Below, piece after piece: positions 34,201 through 46,200 of a stretch of 64,000 bases of DNA. The DNA comes from Nymphaea colorata (lineage: Eukaryota > Streptophyta > Magnoliopsida > Nymphaeales > Nymphaeaceae), in assembly GCF_008831285.2 (NCBI RefSeq), contig NC_045150.1:11821868-11885867 (forward strand), written 5' to 3'. How positions within the stretch are numbered: the stretch's first letter is position 1; every line of letters begins with the position of its first letter. The position numbers and the translations under genes were made by a program. The notes below the pieces were generated by a model. The model did no database searches. It was not told where the DNA came from and worked only from the letters and a program-made list of their open reading frames with translations.

Positions 34201-37200
34201 TCTTCTTGTTCGTACTTTTACATGGTATCAGAGCCGTGAAGTTCCGACGTTACTGGTTTGTCTTTTGCCTGTGTTGGAGGAGGATTCGCCCGACACTATT
34301 CATCGTGGCACTGTTCATTGACTCGCCCAAGCACTGTTCATCGCCCGAGCTTCGTCCGTCGCACCAGCCGCTGCCTCCGCCTAGCGACGCCCTGATCAGC
34401 GCCGCTCAGGTTCCGGCCGCCTCTGCCCAGCGACGACCTGCCCAACGGCGTTCCTCTCTTCCGCTTTCTGTCACCCGACGCATCGCCCAGCGCCGCTCTG
34501 CCTCTTCCTCCGCCTGTTCCGGCGGTGTGTCTCCGCCTGGTCTGACGACCCGCCCAGCGCCGCTCCCTTGTTTTTTTTTCCGGCGCCGCCTTCTTGCTGT
34601 CTCTACTGCCGGTGAGGTTTCAGCATTCTCCGTTTTTGTCTGTTGCCTGCTCTCTGCCTATTTTTGTGCTGTATTGTGCTGCTGCTTCCTGCCTCCCTCG
34701 TTGCCGAGCCTTGCTCCCTGCTGCCCTTGCTGCCGACCGGACTTCGCTCGTTGCTAGACTGGTCTGTGATTATGGCAGCTTCTTCCTCGTCAACCGTCAA
34801 CACAAATCAAACTGAAATCGGGGCTTTTAGAACTGAGAATGTTCCCATGCAGGTCATCACTCTTCGCCTTACAAAGGAGAACTATTTCTCGTGGTCGCCT
34901 GCTATGACTATGGGGATTGCTGGCCGTGGTCGGATAGCCTATATCGATGGGAGCAACCCCGAACCAGCAAGAACAAGTGATGTGTGGCATACTTGGTTTC
35001 TTGAGGATAATCAAGTGAAAACTTGGATTGTCAATTCCGTTTCCGCCGATATTCAGCCCCTTATCCTTCGGAAGAAGACTGCTAGAGACATGTGGGTGGT
35101 CCTAGAGCAAATGTATGGTCAAAAGAAAACGGCAATTCGTACTTACCAAGTAATGAAGACAGTCTATGGCATTCGACAAGGGAACTCTTCTGTTGCAGAG
35201 TACTATGGGGCTTTGAAAGCCAAGTGGGAAGAGCTTGACTATCATTCTGATATTCCTTGGCATTGTCCCCATGATCAGGCACTTTATGTTGCTCATGAAT
35301 GGGAAAACAGGGTGTTCCTCTTTTTAGCAGGTTTCAATGATGAATTTGAAGGTGTTAGAAGCCAGATTCTGAATTCAGGGGAGGTGTCCAGTATTGAAGA
35401 TGTGTACTCCTGTGTTGAAGTGGAAGAACAGAGACGGCTTGTTACAAAGGAAGGGAAGAGGGAACTTGTACCCTATCACGAGAGATCCGCTCTCGTGAGT
35501 CGTGGTCCTGGCGGCCCGTCTAGATCCCTTCGCCGGTGCACTCACTGCAAGAAGACAGGTCACACCGTGGATTATTGCTGGGATCTTCATCCAGAGAAGA
35601 AGGGAAACAAAGGGAGGTATTCTATTGGGAGGACGTCTGTGTCTGAGGTGCAAGCATCCAGTGGAGAAAAAGTCTCCATTTCTGCTGACCAACTTCGTGA
35701 ACTAAGGGCTTATTTGGGCAGGATCGATGTCAACAAGATTGAGACCTCAGAGGAAACTATAGCTAATCATGCTCTTGCAGTTATTGGCAATCAAGGTAAC
35801 TCTTCTGTGGGGGAATGGATTGTCGATAGTGGTGCTACTCATCACATGACAGGTAATCCAAAATTGTTTCATGAGTATAAGTTGTCCTCGGGAAAGGAAC
35901 GTGTTTCTCTTGCAGATGGTTCCTCTACCTGTGTGGTAGGCGAAGGCACTCTATCCTTGTTGGACAAATTTCATGTGTAGGGCGCTTTACATGTTCCCCA
36001 GTTTCCTTTAAATCTCTTGTCAGTCAGTAGACTTACTAAAGAATTGAATTGTGAACTTATATTCTCTACCGATCGCTGTGTTTTGCAGGACTTGGTGACA
36101 GGGAAGAGGATTGGGATTGGTTTAGCTTCTGATGGATTATATCGTCTTCCCATACGTGTGGCTACTGCTCTGTTGACAGCGATCCGCAAGACAGATAAGA
36201 GAAGAGAAGAGTGTCTTCAGTCTTTTATGTACTGGCATGAACGTTTTGGGCATTTACCTTTTGGGATTTTGAAACTGTAGAAACACGAACAAGAAGAGGA
36301 AGAGAAACAACGATCACGATGTAACGTGGAAAACCCTCAACCAGAGGGAAAAAACCACGAATGAGGAGGAGTCGGTGCCCACTAGCCGCCAGACTCTCTC
36401 TCTCCTTAGTCTTTCATTCACACCATAAGGATTAGGGTTACACGACTTAAATAATGCCCAACAAGGGCTACAAGTTGGATCGGATACGGATCCAGACTCG
36501 GTCCCGAGACCCATCTAACATACTTCAACACTCCCCCTCAAGTTGGGCATACATATCAAACATGCCCAACTTGGATACATTTCTCTCAAATGAGGTCGAA
36601 GATAAAGCCTTCGTCAGAACATCAGCCGTTTGGTCTTCAGATATCATGTAAGGAAGTACAAGTTCTTTAGCATCAATTCTCTCTCGAATGAAATGCCGGT
36701 CAATCTCAACATGCTTTGTTCTGTCATGAAGCACAGGGTTGTTGGCCAAGTTAATTGCGGACTTGTTATCGCAATACATCTTCATTGGTTCTTCAACCTT
36801 TATACCAATATCAGTCAACAATACTTTCAGCCACAAAAGCTCAGAAACTCCCATAGCAACAGCTCTGTATTCTGCTTCAGCACTGGAACGCGAACAAACA
36901 TCTTGCCTTTTACTTCTCCACACTATGAGATTCCCTCCCAAATAAATACAATAGCTAGAGGTGGACCTCCTAGTGTCAATACAGCCTGCCCAGTCTGCAT
37001 CTGAATAACCTTCAATCCCAAGAGTGTCTTGCTTGACATATAAGAGACCTTTGCCAGGATTCCTCTTCAAGTAGCACAAGATCCTGTCAACAGCCTTCAA
37101 GTGGGCATCTGTGGGAGCATGCATGAACTGGCTCATCACATTCACAGCAAATGTAATATCAGGTCTAGTGAGAGTAAGATAAATTAACTTCCCTACAAGA

Positions 37201-40200
37201 CATTGATATCTTCTTTTTGCCTCTTCACAGAGTGGCTTCCCGTCTCTAAGACTTAGCTTATGGCCAGCATCTAGAGGAGTAGAAGCTGGTCTACACCCTA
37301 GTTTCCCAGTCTCCTTTAACAAATCTAGAGTGTACTTCCGTTGATTTAGCACAAGGCTAGTCCCAGACCTAGCAATTTCTATGCCAAGGAAGTATTTCAA
37401 CTTACCAAGGTCCTTAAGATCAAACTCGATCACCAACAGTTTCTTTAACTTCATTATTTCATCTTCATCATCACCTGTGACAATCATATCATCAACATAT
37501 ACCAATAGAATAGTAACCTTTTGCTTATTTCTCTTCACAAAAAGTGTATGATCTCCATTCCCTTGATGGTATCCACATTGTCTCATGACAAGTCTGAGTC
37601 GTTCAAACCATGCTCGAGGAGATTGCTTGAGCCCATATAAAGCTTTCCTTAGCTTGCAACATTTTCCAGGTTCCTCATATCCTGGAGGCATACACATATA
37701 TACTTCCTCTTCAAGGTCTCCATTGAGAAATGCGTTCTTGACATCAAGTTGGTACATCTTCCACTCCTTCATCACAGCTAAAGAGATAATGACTCTGACA
37801 GTCTTCATCTTCGCAACAGGAGCAAAGGTCTCCAAATAATCAATCCCATATTTCTGACTAAACCCCTTGGCCACAAGACGAGCTTTGTATCTTTCAACAC
37901 TCCCATCTGGTTTGTACTTGATGGTGTAGACCCACTTAGATCCAACCAAGTGAGCCGCCTCAGGAATCTTTACAACTTCCCATGTCATGTTTCTTCGCAA
38001 GGCTTCCATCTCTTCTTGCATTGCATAAGTCCACTTAGGATCACTCTGAGCCTCAGCAACATTCCTGGGAATCATAGTCAAAGAAAGAGAAGATACAAAG
38101 CATTTGTACTCCTTGCTCAGTCTAGAATATGAAACAAAGTTACCAATAGGATGTTGAGTACATGACCTGACACCCTTTCGCAGGGCGATGGGAAGCTCTT
38201 CACTAGCAGCAACAGTCTGAATCTCTTCTTCAACAGGTTGCTTCTGCGCACGACTTGGGTCATCCAGGGAAGGACTAATTGGATTGGGAGTAGAATTCTC
38301 ACCACCTGTCATCTCATCTGTACAAACTCTTCGCCTAGAGTAAACTTGCCCAAATAAATGATTGCTCTTCTCTTCTGCCTCAGTGGAACACTCTCCATTT
38401 TTCTCCTGTTCATGCACCTCACTAGATAGACCATTTTTCTCTTGTTCATGCACCTCACCATTTTTCTCTTGTTCATGCACCTCACTAGATGGACCATTTT
38501 TCTCCTGTTCATGCACCTCACTAGATGGACCAACGGAGTCACGCCTGTAGTCCAAAAAATCTGTAAATTGAATTTCTTGACTCGGAGAATACTCTTCCCG
38601 TGACATAGAGTACTCCCCCTGAAGAGGATTCTCACCAAAATAGGAAACATGTTCAAGGAAAGTGACATCTTTGGTAACATAGGCCCGACCAGTGGAAGGG
38701 TCTCGACACTTGTACCCTTTTTGAGTGGGAGAATACCCTAAAAAAATGCCCTTAATAGATCTTGGATCAATCTTTTTAATGTGAGGACTATGATTGTGAA
38801 TAAAGCAAACACAACCAAAAACTCTGAGTGGAAGAGAGAAAGGTTCACGAGTCCCCGGTAACAGAGAGTGAGGCGTCTTCCCATTCAACACACGACTAGG
38901 CAACCGGTTTATAAGATACGCACTGGTCAGCACAGCATCCCCCCAATACTTTTTTGGAACATGACGTTGAAAAAGAAGAGCCCGAGTCATATTCAATAAC
39001 TGACGATTTTTTCGTTCAGCAACTCCATTTTGAGGAGGGGTATAACTACAGGAAGTCTCATGAACAATTCCCTTTTTTCGAAAGAAGCTATCAATAGACT
39101 GGCACATATACTCTCGAGCATTGTCAGATCGAAATGTCTTAACAGATGCTCCATATTGAGTTTCCACATAAGCAATGAAAGTCTCTATGACAGTAGGAAC
39201 TTCACTACGGTCTTTCAGCAAGTAGACAATAGTGTTACGAGAATAATCATCTATAAAGGTGATAAAATATTGAAAACCATGACAAGAAGGAATCCCTGCA
39301 GGCCCCCACACATCAGAATGAATCATGGCAAATACCTCATTAGACCGATGGCTAGACAAAAGGTATGAAGCCCTAACATGTTTGGCCAGGTGACAGACAT
39401 CACAAGACACCATAGTCATATCTAACCTGGAACATATATCAGGAAACAACTGTCTAAGAAGGCCAAAAGGCAAGTGTCCAAGGCGCTCATGCCACCGTAG
39501 AAGCAACTGAAGGGAGTCCTCTCTATTCTTCGTGGCTTGGCTGCCGTCATGAGAGCCTGAGCAGCACGCATAGGTAAACGATAGAGCCCGTCAGAAGCTA
39601 GACCAATCCCAATCCTCTTCCCTGTCACCAAGTCCTGCATAACACAGCGATCAGCGGAAAATATAAGTTCGCAATTTAACTCCTTCGTGATCTTGCTAAC
39701 CGACAAGAGATTCAAGGGAATATGAGGAACATGTAGAGCATTGTGGACTAAGAACTTGTTCAAAAGTGGGAGACTCCCTTTTCCAGCCACAGAGATAGAT
39801 GAACCATCGGCAAGGGAAACACGATCCTTTCCTGATGAAAGCTTATACCCATGAAAGACCTTAGGATCGCCGGTCATGTGGTGAGTAGCGCCACTGTCAA
39901 TGATCCACTCTCCCATACGGCAATCCGCCATAACGTCTATAGATGAAGAAGCTGCCAAAATCACAGATAGTCCAATAGGAGGCACGAGCAGCGATACAAC
40001 AAGAGAGGCACCGATGACAACGGAGAGCACCAACGGGCAGTAATATCCGGGTTCCCAATCAGCCCCAAGAGTGAACGGAATGTCGATTGGGGGAAACGAT
40101 CGTCGATGTCGCTCGATGGAAGCGGTGCCTTCTCTCTCTCGGGCTGCAATCTCCCACGGGTAGAGGTTGCGCCACACGTTCCCCTTGCTGGAATCAAGAT

Positions 40201-43200
40201 CCAAGAGGCAAAACCCAACAAGTATCAAGGTATAGAAGTGAATAGGAAATCAACTTCGAGACGAGGAAAGCCTTCACCCGTAAGACCAATTTGACCCCGG
40301 TCTTTTGTAAGGAAAGGGGGATGCGATCGCCGGAGCGCCGGCGGACGTTGAGGCAATCCTCAAGTTACGCTCCTCTCCTCCTTTACGTCCTCTACCAAGT
40401 CACGGACCAGCCACCTCTTCTTGCACGGTGGGCGCCAAAAAAAAACAAGAAGATGGAATCAAAGATCAACCAAGCAATATATTGCAGGTAAGAGGCGGAT
40501 GCACTTCACCGGATTTGCAAAAGACCCCTAGGAAGTGACGTGAATAGGGGGAGGCAAGCCTAGGAAGCGCCTAAGCACGCATATCTTCTTTCTTCTCCGG
40601 GAAGCAAGACTATGGCGCAAAAGGCAGTGGCGCAAGGGACAACGGTGACGGCGACGGTCAACAACGCAAGAGCGACGTCGCAAGAGTGGCTGCGATGGCG
40701 ATTGCGCAAAGGGTGACACCGGCGGCGGCGGAAACAGCGACGGTGGTATTGGGTATAGCGGCGGCAGCGGCGGTGGCTGCTGCAGCAACGGTGGCGGCAG
40801 CGGCTGTGGCTGCTGAAGCAACAGTGGCGGCAGCGGCGGCGGCGGCAGTGGCAGCGGCGGCGGTGACTGCTGCAGCGGCGGCGGTGACTGCAGTGGTGGC
40901 GATGGTAGCGGTGAGAGATATTAGGGTGGAACTTCACAAACCTTAAAAATTTCCCAAACTCGTCGGCTCTGGTACCATGTAGAAACACGAACAAGAAGAG
41001 GAAAAGAAACAACGATCACGATGTAACGTGGAAAACCCTCAACAAGAGGGAAAAAACCACGAATGAGGAGGAGTCGGTGCCCACTAGCCGCCAGACTCTC
41101 TCTCTCCTTAGTCTTTCATTCACACCATAAGGATTAGGGTTACACGACTTAAATAATGCCCAACAAGGGCTACAAGTTGGATCGGATACGGATCCAGACC
41201 CGGTCCCGAGACCCATCTAACATACTTCAACAGAAACATTTGTTTCCAGACTTGTGTTCCTCCTTTGATTTGTCTTCCATTTCTTGTGATGTTTGTCAGT
41301 TTGCCAAACATGTGAGGGCTTCGTACCCTCTTTCTTCTAGTTGTGCTAATGAAGCTTTTTCCCTGATTCACTCTGATGTATGGGGACCTTCGGGAATTCA
41401 TACCCGTCAAGGTTTCCAGTATTTTATCACTTTCATTGATGATTTCTCTCGTGCTACATTTGTGTACTTGTTAAAAGACCGCAGTGAGGTTCCTCGTATC
41501 ATCGAGACATTCATTCTTCTTGTGCATACCCAATATGGTGCGAATGTTAAAACTTTCAGGTCCGATAATGCCCGTGAATACATGTGTCAGTCTGTTGAGG
41601 AGTTTCTTAGACAACGGGGGATTGTTCATGAGACATCTTGTAGTTACACCCCCCCTCAAAATGGGGTAGCTGAAAGGAAAAATCGTCAACTTCTTAATGT
41701 CACCAGGGCTCTTTTGTTTCAGAGAAATCTTCCTAAACACTATTGGGGTGATGCAGTTCTTACTAGTGCCTATCTTATTAACCGCATGCCCAGTCGTGTT
41801 TTGAATGGTAGGACTCCCCACTCGTTGCTTCCTGGCAGTCGTCCACCATTTCCTCTTCCTCCTCGTGTTTTTGGTTGTGTATGTTTTATCCATGATCACA
41901 GTCCAAATGTCAAGAAACTTGATCCTAGGTCTATCAAAGGTGTCTTTGTTGGATACTCTCCTACGCAAAAAGGATACAAATGTATTGATCCTATTACTGG
42001 TCGAGTTTATGTTACGAGAGATGTTACCTTCTTGGAACATGCCTCTTACTTTGGTGAGAATCCTCTTCAGGGGGAGCAGTCTATGGGCAGGGAAGAGTAT
42101 TCTCAGAGACAGGAACTTCAGTTTATAGATTTTTTGGACTACAAGAAAGCAGAATCACTTACTACTGATGATGTGCCTGAGAAGGAGGAAAGGTGTGACA
42201 CTAGCATTGAGAAGGAAGGCCCTCAGTTGTTTGGACAGTTCTACTCTAGACGAGGTATTCGGACAGAGATGATGACTTGTGATGCTAGATCTACTTCCAA
42301 TCCCAATGCCACTCCTTCCCTGGATGAACCAAGTCCTACCGTGGAGACCGTGGAGACTCATGATGAGGTTGAAAAGAAGAATGAAGATCTTCCCATTGCC
42401 CTGAGAAAGGGTGTCAGGTCATGTACTCAACACCCCATTGGTAATTTTGTTTCTTATTCCAGACTTGGAAAAGATTACAAGTGTTTTGTTTCTACTCCTT
42501 CTTTGGCTGTGATTCCCTGTTGCTGAAGCTCAAAGTGACTCCAAGTGGGCTGATGCAATGAAAGAAGAAATAGATGCCCTGAGAAGAAATTTGACATGGG
42601 AAGTGGTGAAGATTCCTGAAGCCGCTCACTTAGTCGGATCCAAATGGGTGTATACCATCAAGTACAAACCAGATGGGAGTGTTGAAAGATATAAAGCTCG
42701 ACTTGTGGCCAAGGGATTTAGCCAGAAATATGGAATTGATTACTTGGAAACCTTTGCTCCTGTTGCGAAAATGAAGACTGTGAGGGTGGTTATATCTCTA
42801 GCTGTGATGAAGGAGTGGAAGATGTATCAACTGGATGTTAAGAATGCATTCCTCAATGGTGACCTCGAAGAAGAAGTATATATGCATATGCCTCCAGGAT
42901 ATGAAGAACCAGAAAAATGTTGTAAGCTGAAAAAGGCCTTATATGGCTTTAAGCAATCGCCCAGAGCGTGGTTCGAACGACTGAGAAGAGTGATGATACG
43001 TCATGGATATAAACAAGGAAATGAAGATCACACTCTGTTTGTGAAGAAGAAGGAGAGCGGGGTTACTCTCCTGCTGGTCTACGTTGATGACATGATTGTC
43101 ACAGGAGATGATGAGGAGGAGATTATCAAGCTAAAAGGGTTACTGGCTACAGAATTCGATCTCAAAGATCTTGGCAAGCTAAGGTATTTTCTTGGTATGG

Positions 43201-46200
43201 AGGTTGCTAGGTCTAGTACTGGTCTTGTACTAAACCAAAGGAAATACACATTAGATCTGCTGGAAGAAACTGGTAAATTGGGATGTAGACCTACTCCTAC
43301 CCCATTTGACACTGGGCACAAGTTGAGTCTTAGAGATGGAGAGCCTCTCTGTGAAGAAGCACCAACTGATGCACATCTGAAGGCTGTGGACAGAGTGCTA
43401 TGCTACCTGAAGAAAAATCCTGGCAAGGGACTCCAGTATGTGAAACAAGAGACTATGGAAATCGAGGGCTATTCTGATGCGGATTGGGCAAGTTGTGGTG
43501 ATACCAGACGATCTACTACAGGGTACTGTGTCTACTTGAGAGGAAACCTTGTTGTATGGAGGAGCAAGAGACAGGATGTTTGCTCTAGATCCGGTGCAGA
43601 GGCAGAATATAGGGCAGTTGCTATGGGAGTGTCAGAGTTACTATAGTTGAAGATATTGTTGACTGACATTGGAATAGAGATTGAAGGACCTATGAAGATG
43701 TACTGTGATAACAAGTCTGCAATCAACTTAGCCAACAATCCTGTTCTTCACGACGGAACAAAACATGTTGAAATTGATCGTCACTTCATTCGGGAAAGAA
43801 TTGATGCGAAAGAGTTGATCTTACCTTACATGAAGTCTGAAGACCAAACTGCTGATGTTCTGACGAAAGCTCTTCTTTCAGCTTCATTTGAGAGGAATGT
43901 ATCCAAGTTGGGCATGTTTGATATGTATGCCCAACTTGAGGGGGAGTGTTGATAGATTGTATGTTTTGGGTCCGGATCCATACCCGACCCGCCTTGTAGC
44001 CCGTTTTGGGCACTACTTAAGTCATGTAACCCTAATCCTTATGAGTCAATGATAATCTAAGGAGAGAGAGAGTCTGGCTGCTAGTGGGCACCAACTCCTC
44101 CTCATTCGTGGTTTTTTCTCCCTCGTGTTGAGGGTTTTCCACGTTACATCGTGATCGTTGTTTCTCTTCCTCTTCTTGTTCGTATTTCTACAGTTTCTTA
44201 TGATTTTTCTTCTCCTAAACATTTAGCTTATCTTGCTTTGGTCCATTCTTATGATGAGCCCAAGACATAAGAAGAAGCAGCATCTAAAGAGTAATGGCAG
44301 CTTGCAATGCTTGAGGAACTAAATGCTCTAGAAAGAATGAAGATATGAGACTTAATGGAACTTCCTTAAAGGAAGATTGTGGTTTGTAAGTGGGTGTTTA
44401 GAATTAAGACAATGGCAAATAGATCATTTGAATGCTACAAGGCAAGACTAGTTGCAAAAGGATCAACAATTTGGAATCGACTACTCATAGCTCGTGGAAG
44501 AACACAACAAATGCAAAAGCGATGAACAAAAGCAAATGATGAGCAAAGAAATTGAAATTAGCGTAAAACTTTCATTAATCATCATCAAAGGATAATCACA
44601 AAAAAAGAGATGTGACCCTTAAATAGGATCGCTTTGCACACAATAGATTTGAATCTCTTAATGTTCAAAGTCCAACTATTTTTTTTTTAAACAAAGAAAA
44701 ATAACTATGCAAATAAAAGCATAATTCGATCCAACTGATCCACTAGACTGCGTGTGAGAGAGAGAGAGAGAGAGAGAGCTTTAACTTTAGTTCTAAGTAA
44801 TGTGCTGAAAGCACCCTTCATCTTGATCTAATTTTCTCACCTTAAGCTGCATTTTTTCAGTTATTCTACCAGTTTGATATGGATTATGTCATATCATGTT
44901 TGGACTTCATTTGTGTTTGTGTATGTTTCTTTATGCTTTTGTTGGTAACACTATTTGTGCTTTTTATTAAACACTTGAAAATTTATCTGCTTCTTCAGGA
45001 TGTTGGAGTGCATGCTTTATCAAATACTTTCCATGTTGATGTTGAGCGTATAAGTAAAAGGAAGCCTGGTGAAGTGGTATTTTTCCACCATCAATTTTTT
45101 TTTTCTTTTGACATTGCTCTGCAAGTGTGATAAATAAGTTATGATGGATTGCGCTAAGTAGCAATTAATTATTATTATTATTCTTTTTGTTGCTATCAGC
45201 AATTACAGAACCTTCCTATTTCATGAAGTTCATTATTCATTTTAACTTTTCATTTTATTTAACCTTTCTCATTTTGTTTGTGTCTTTTTCCTTTGGTTTG
45301 CATGGTTATGTGTATATATAAAATTGTACAAATGAAGAGCTGGATCTATCCTGGTATACTTTCTGAACTTTACTAAGTCAATTTGACATTGTTCTCCATT
45401 TATATAACATGGTGCAGTGTAGATACAGGCGACAAAGCAGTTTCAAAATACTTGGTTTCAGGGACAATAACAACAATAACAGTAACAACAACAACAACAA
45501 TAATATTAATAGTAATAATAATGCACTGTATTGACTTTAATTTAATCTTGTAGTTACATGGGAATTATAAAAGAAAATATTTCATGAACATGCAATTTTT
45601 CATTATCTATGGATATTTCAACTTTCTAGGATGGCTTGCTAAGTAAGCAAAATGTGTGACTCTCTTTCTTTCTCGTTCTTATAACCGATAAAGTATGGTG
45701 ATAGCCAACTTGTCATGGCAAGTGAATGTCAGAAGATATTTTATTTTCCAGGAAAAATTATTAATTAGGTAATTTAAACGCATGAAGGTCTAATGTACTA
45801 TAAGAGCTTATATGGTCCTGTGGAAGTTGAATTTTGTGACAAGCTGCCTTTCGCCATAAGGTAGTGCTCATGCCTCATACTACTAGTGGATGAGTACACA
45901 ACTTTACATGCAGAACAGTGAGCTTCCATTTAAGCATGATTTGGTGTTTTGCCATTGCAATCTGTGTTTTGCATGAGGTGTCTGTTCCAGAGATGCAAAA
46001 CATGGACCACGGTCAAGTCATACTGTCCTGTCCTTCATAGCATTCTAAGAATGGTAATAAAAAATCTCCAAAGGCAGTTACAATTAAAAGCATTAAGAAA
46101 AAATGATAAATAAAGAAAATACCAAAATAAATTAAAAGTTCTATAAAAAAGGTCTGAACTTAGTTAAGTTGACTTAGTTAGCAATGTTTTCAAACCCAGG

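Larger units (their letters stand above)
36276..41232 (-). mobile_element. Ty1/copia element B nested in copia A
   Basis: Minus-strand element of 4,957 bp with the perfect 5-bp duplication GAAAC (36271-36275 and 41233-41237). LTRs of 255 bp at 36276-36530 and 40978-41232 differ at three positions. The primer site reads TGGTACCAGAGCC on the minus strand (just below 40978) and the purine tract GAGGGGGAG lies at 36531-36540. Its LTRs and proteins are similar to copia A, so the two are siblings. It has an intact 993-codon pol frame but lacks a gag region. Removing it and one duplication restores continuity of copia A's frame. Confidence 0.95.
33977..44192 (+). mobile_element. Ty1/copia element A, split by copia B
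   Basis: Complete LTR-to-LTR element flanked by the perfect 5-bp duplication GTTTC (33972-33976 and 44193-44197). LTRs of 246 bp (33977-34222 and 43947-44192) differ at four positions. The primer site TGGTATCAGAGCC (34223) fits initiator Met tRNA, and the purine tract GAGGGGGAG precedes the 3' LTR. Without the nested copia B (36276-41232) it would be about 5.3 kb. Gag, protease, integrase, RT and RNase H are all recognisable but broken. It sits inside an older copia relic within intron 2 of the host gene, in the same orientation as the gene. Confidence 0.95.

Noticed and set aside
34188-34757. Frame of 189 codons before copia A gag
   Set aside because: It covers the LTR end, primer site and leader; the gag start is better placed at 34772.
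40686-40946. Ala/Val-rich frame of 86 codons
   Set aside because: Translation of a GCN simple repeat in the copia B leader.
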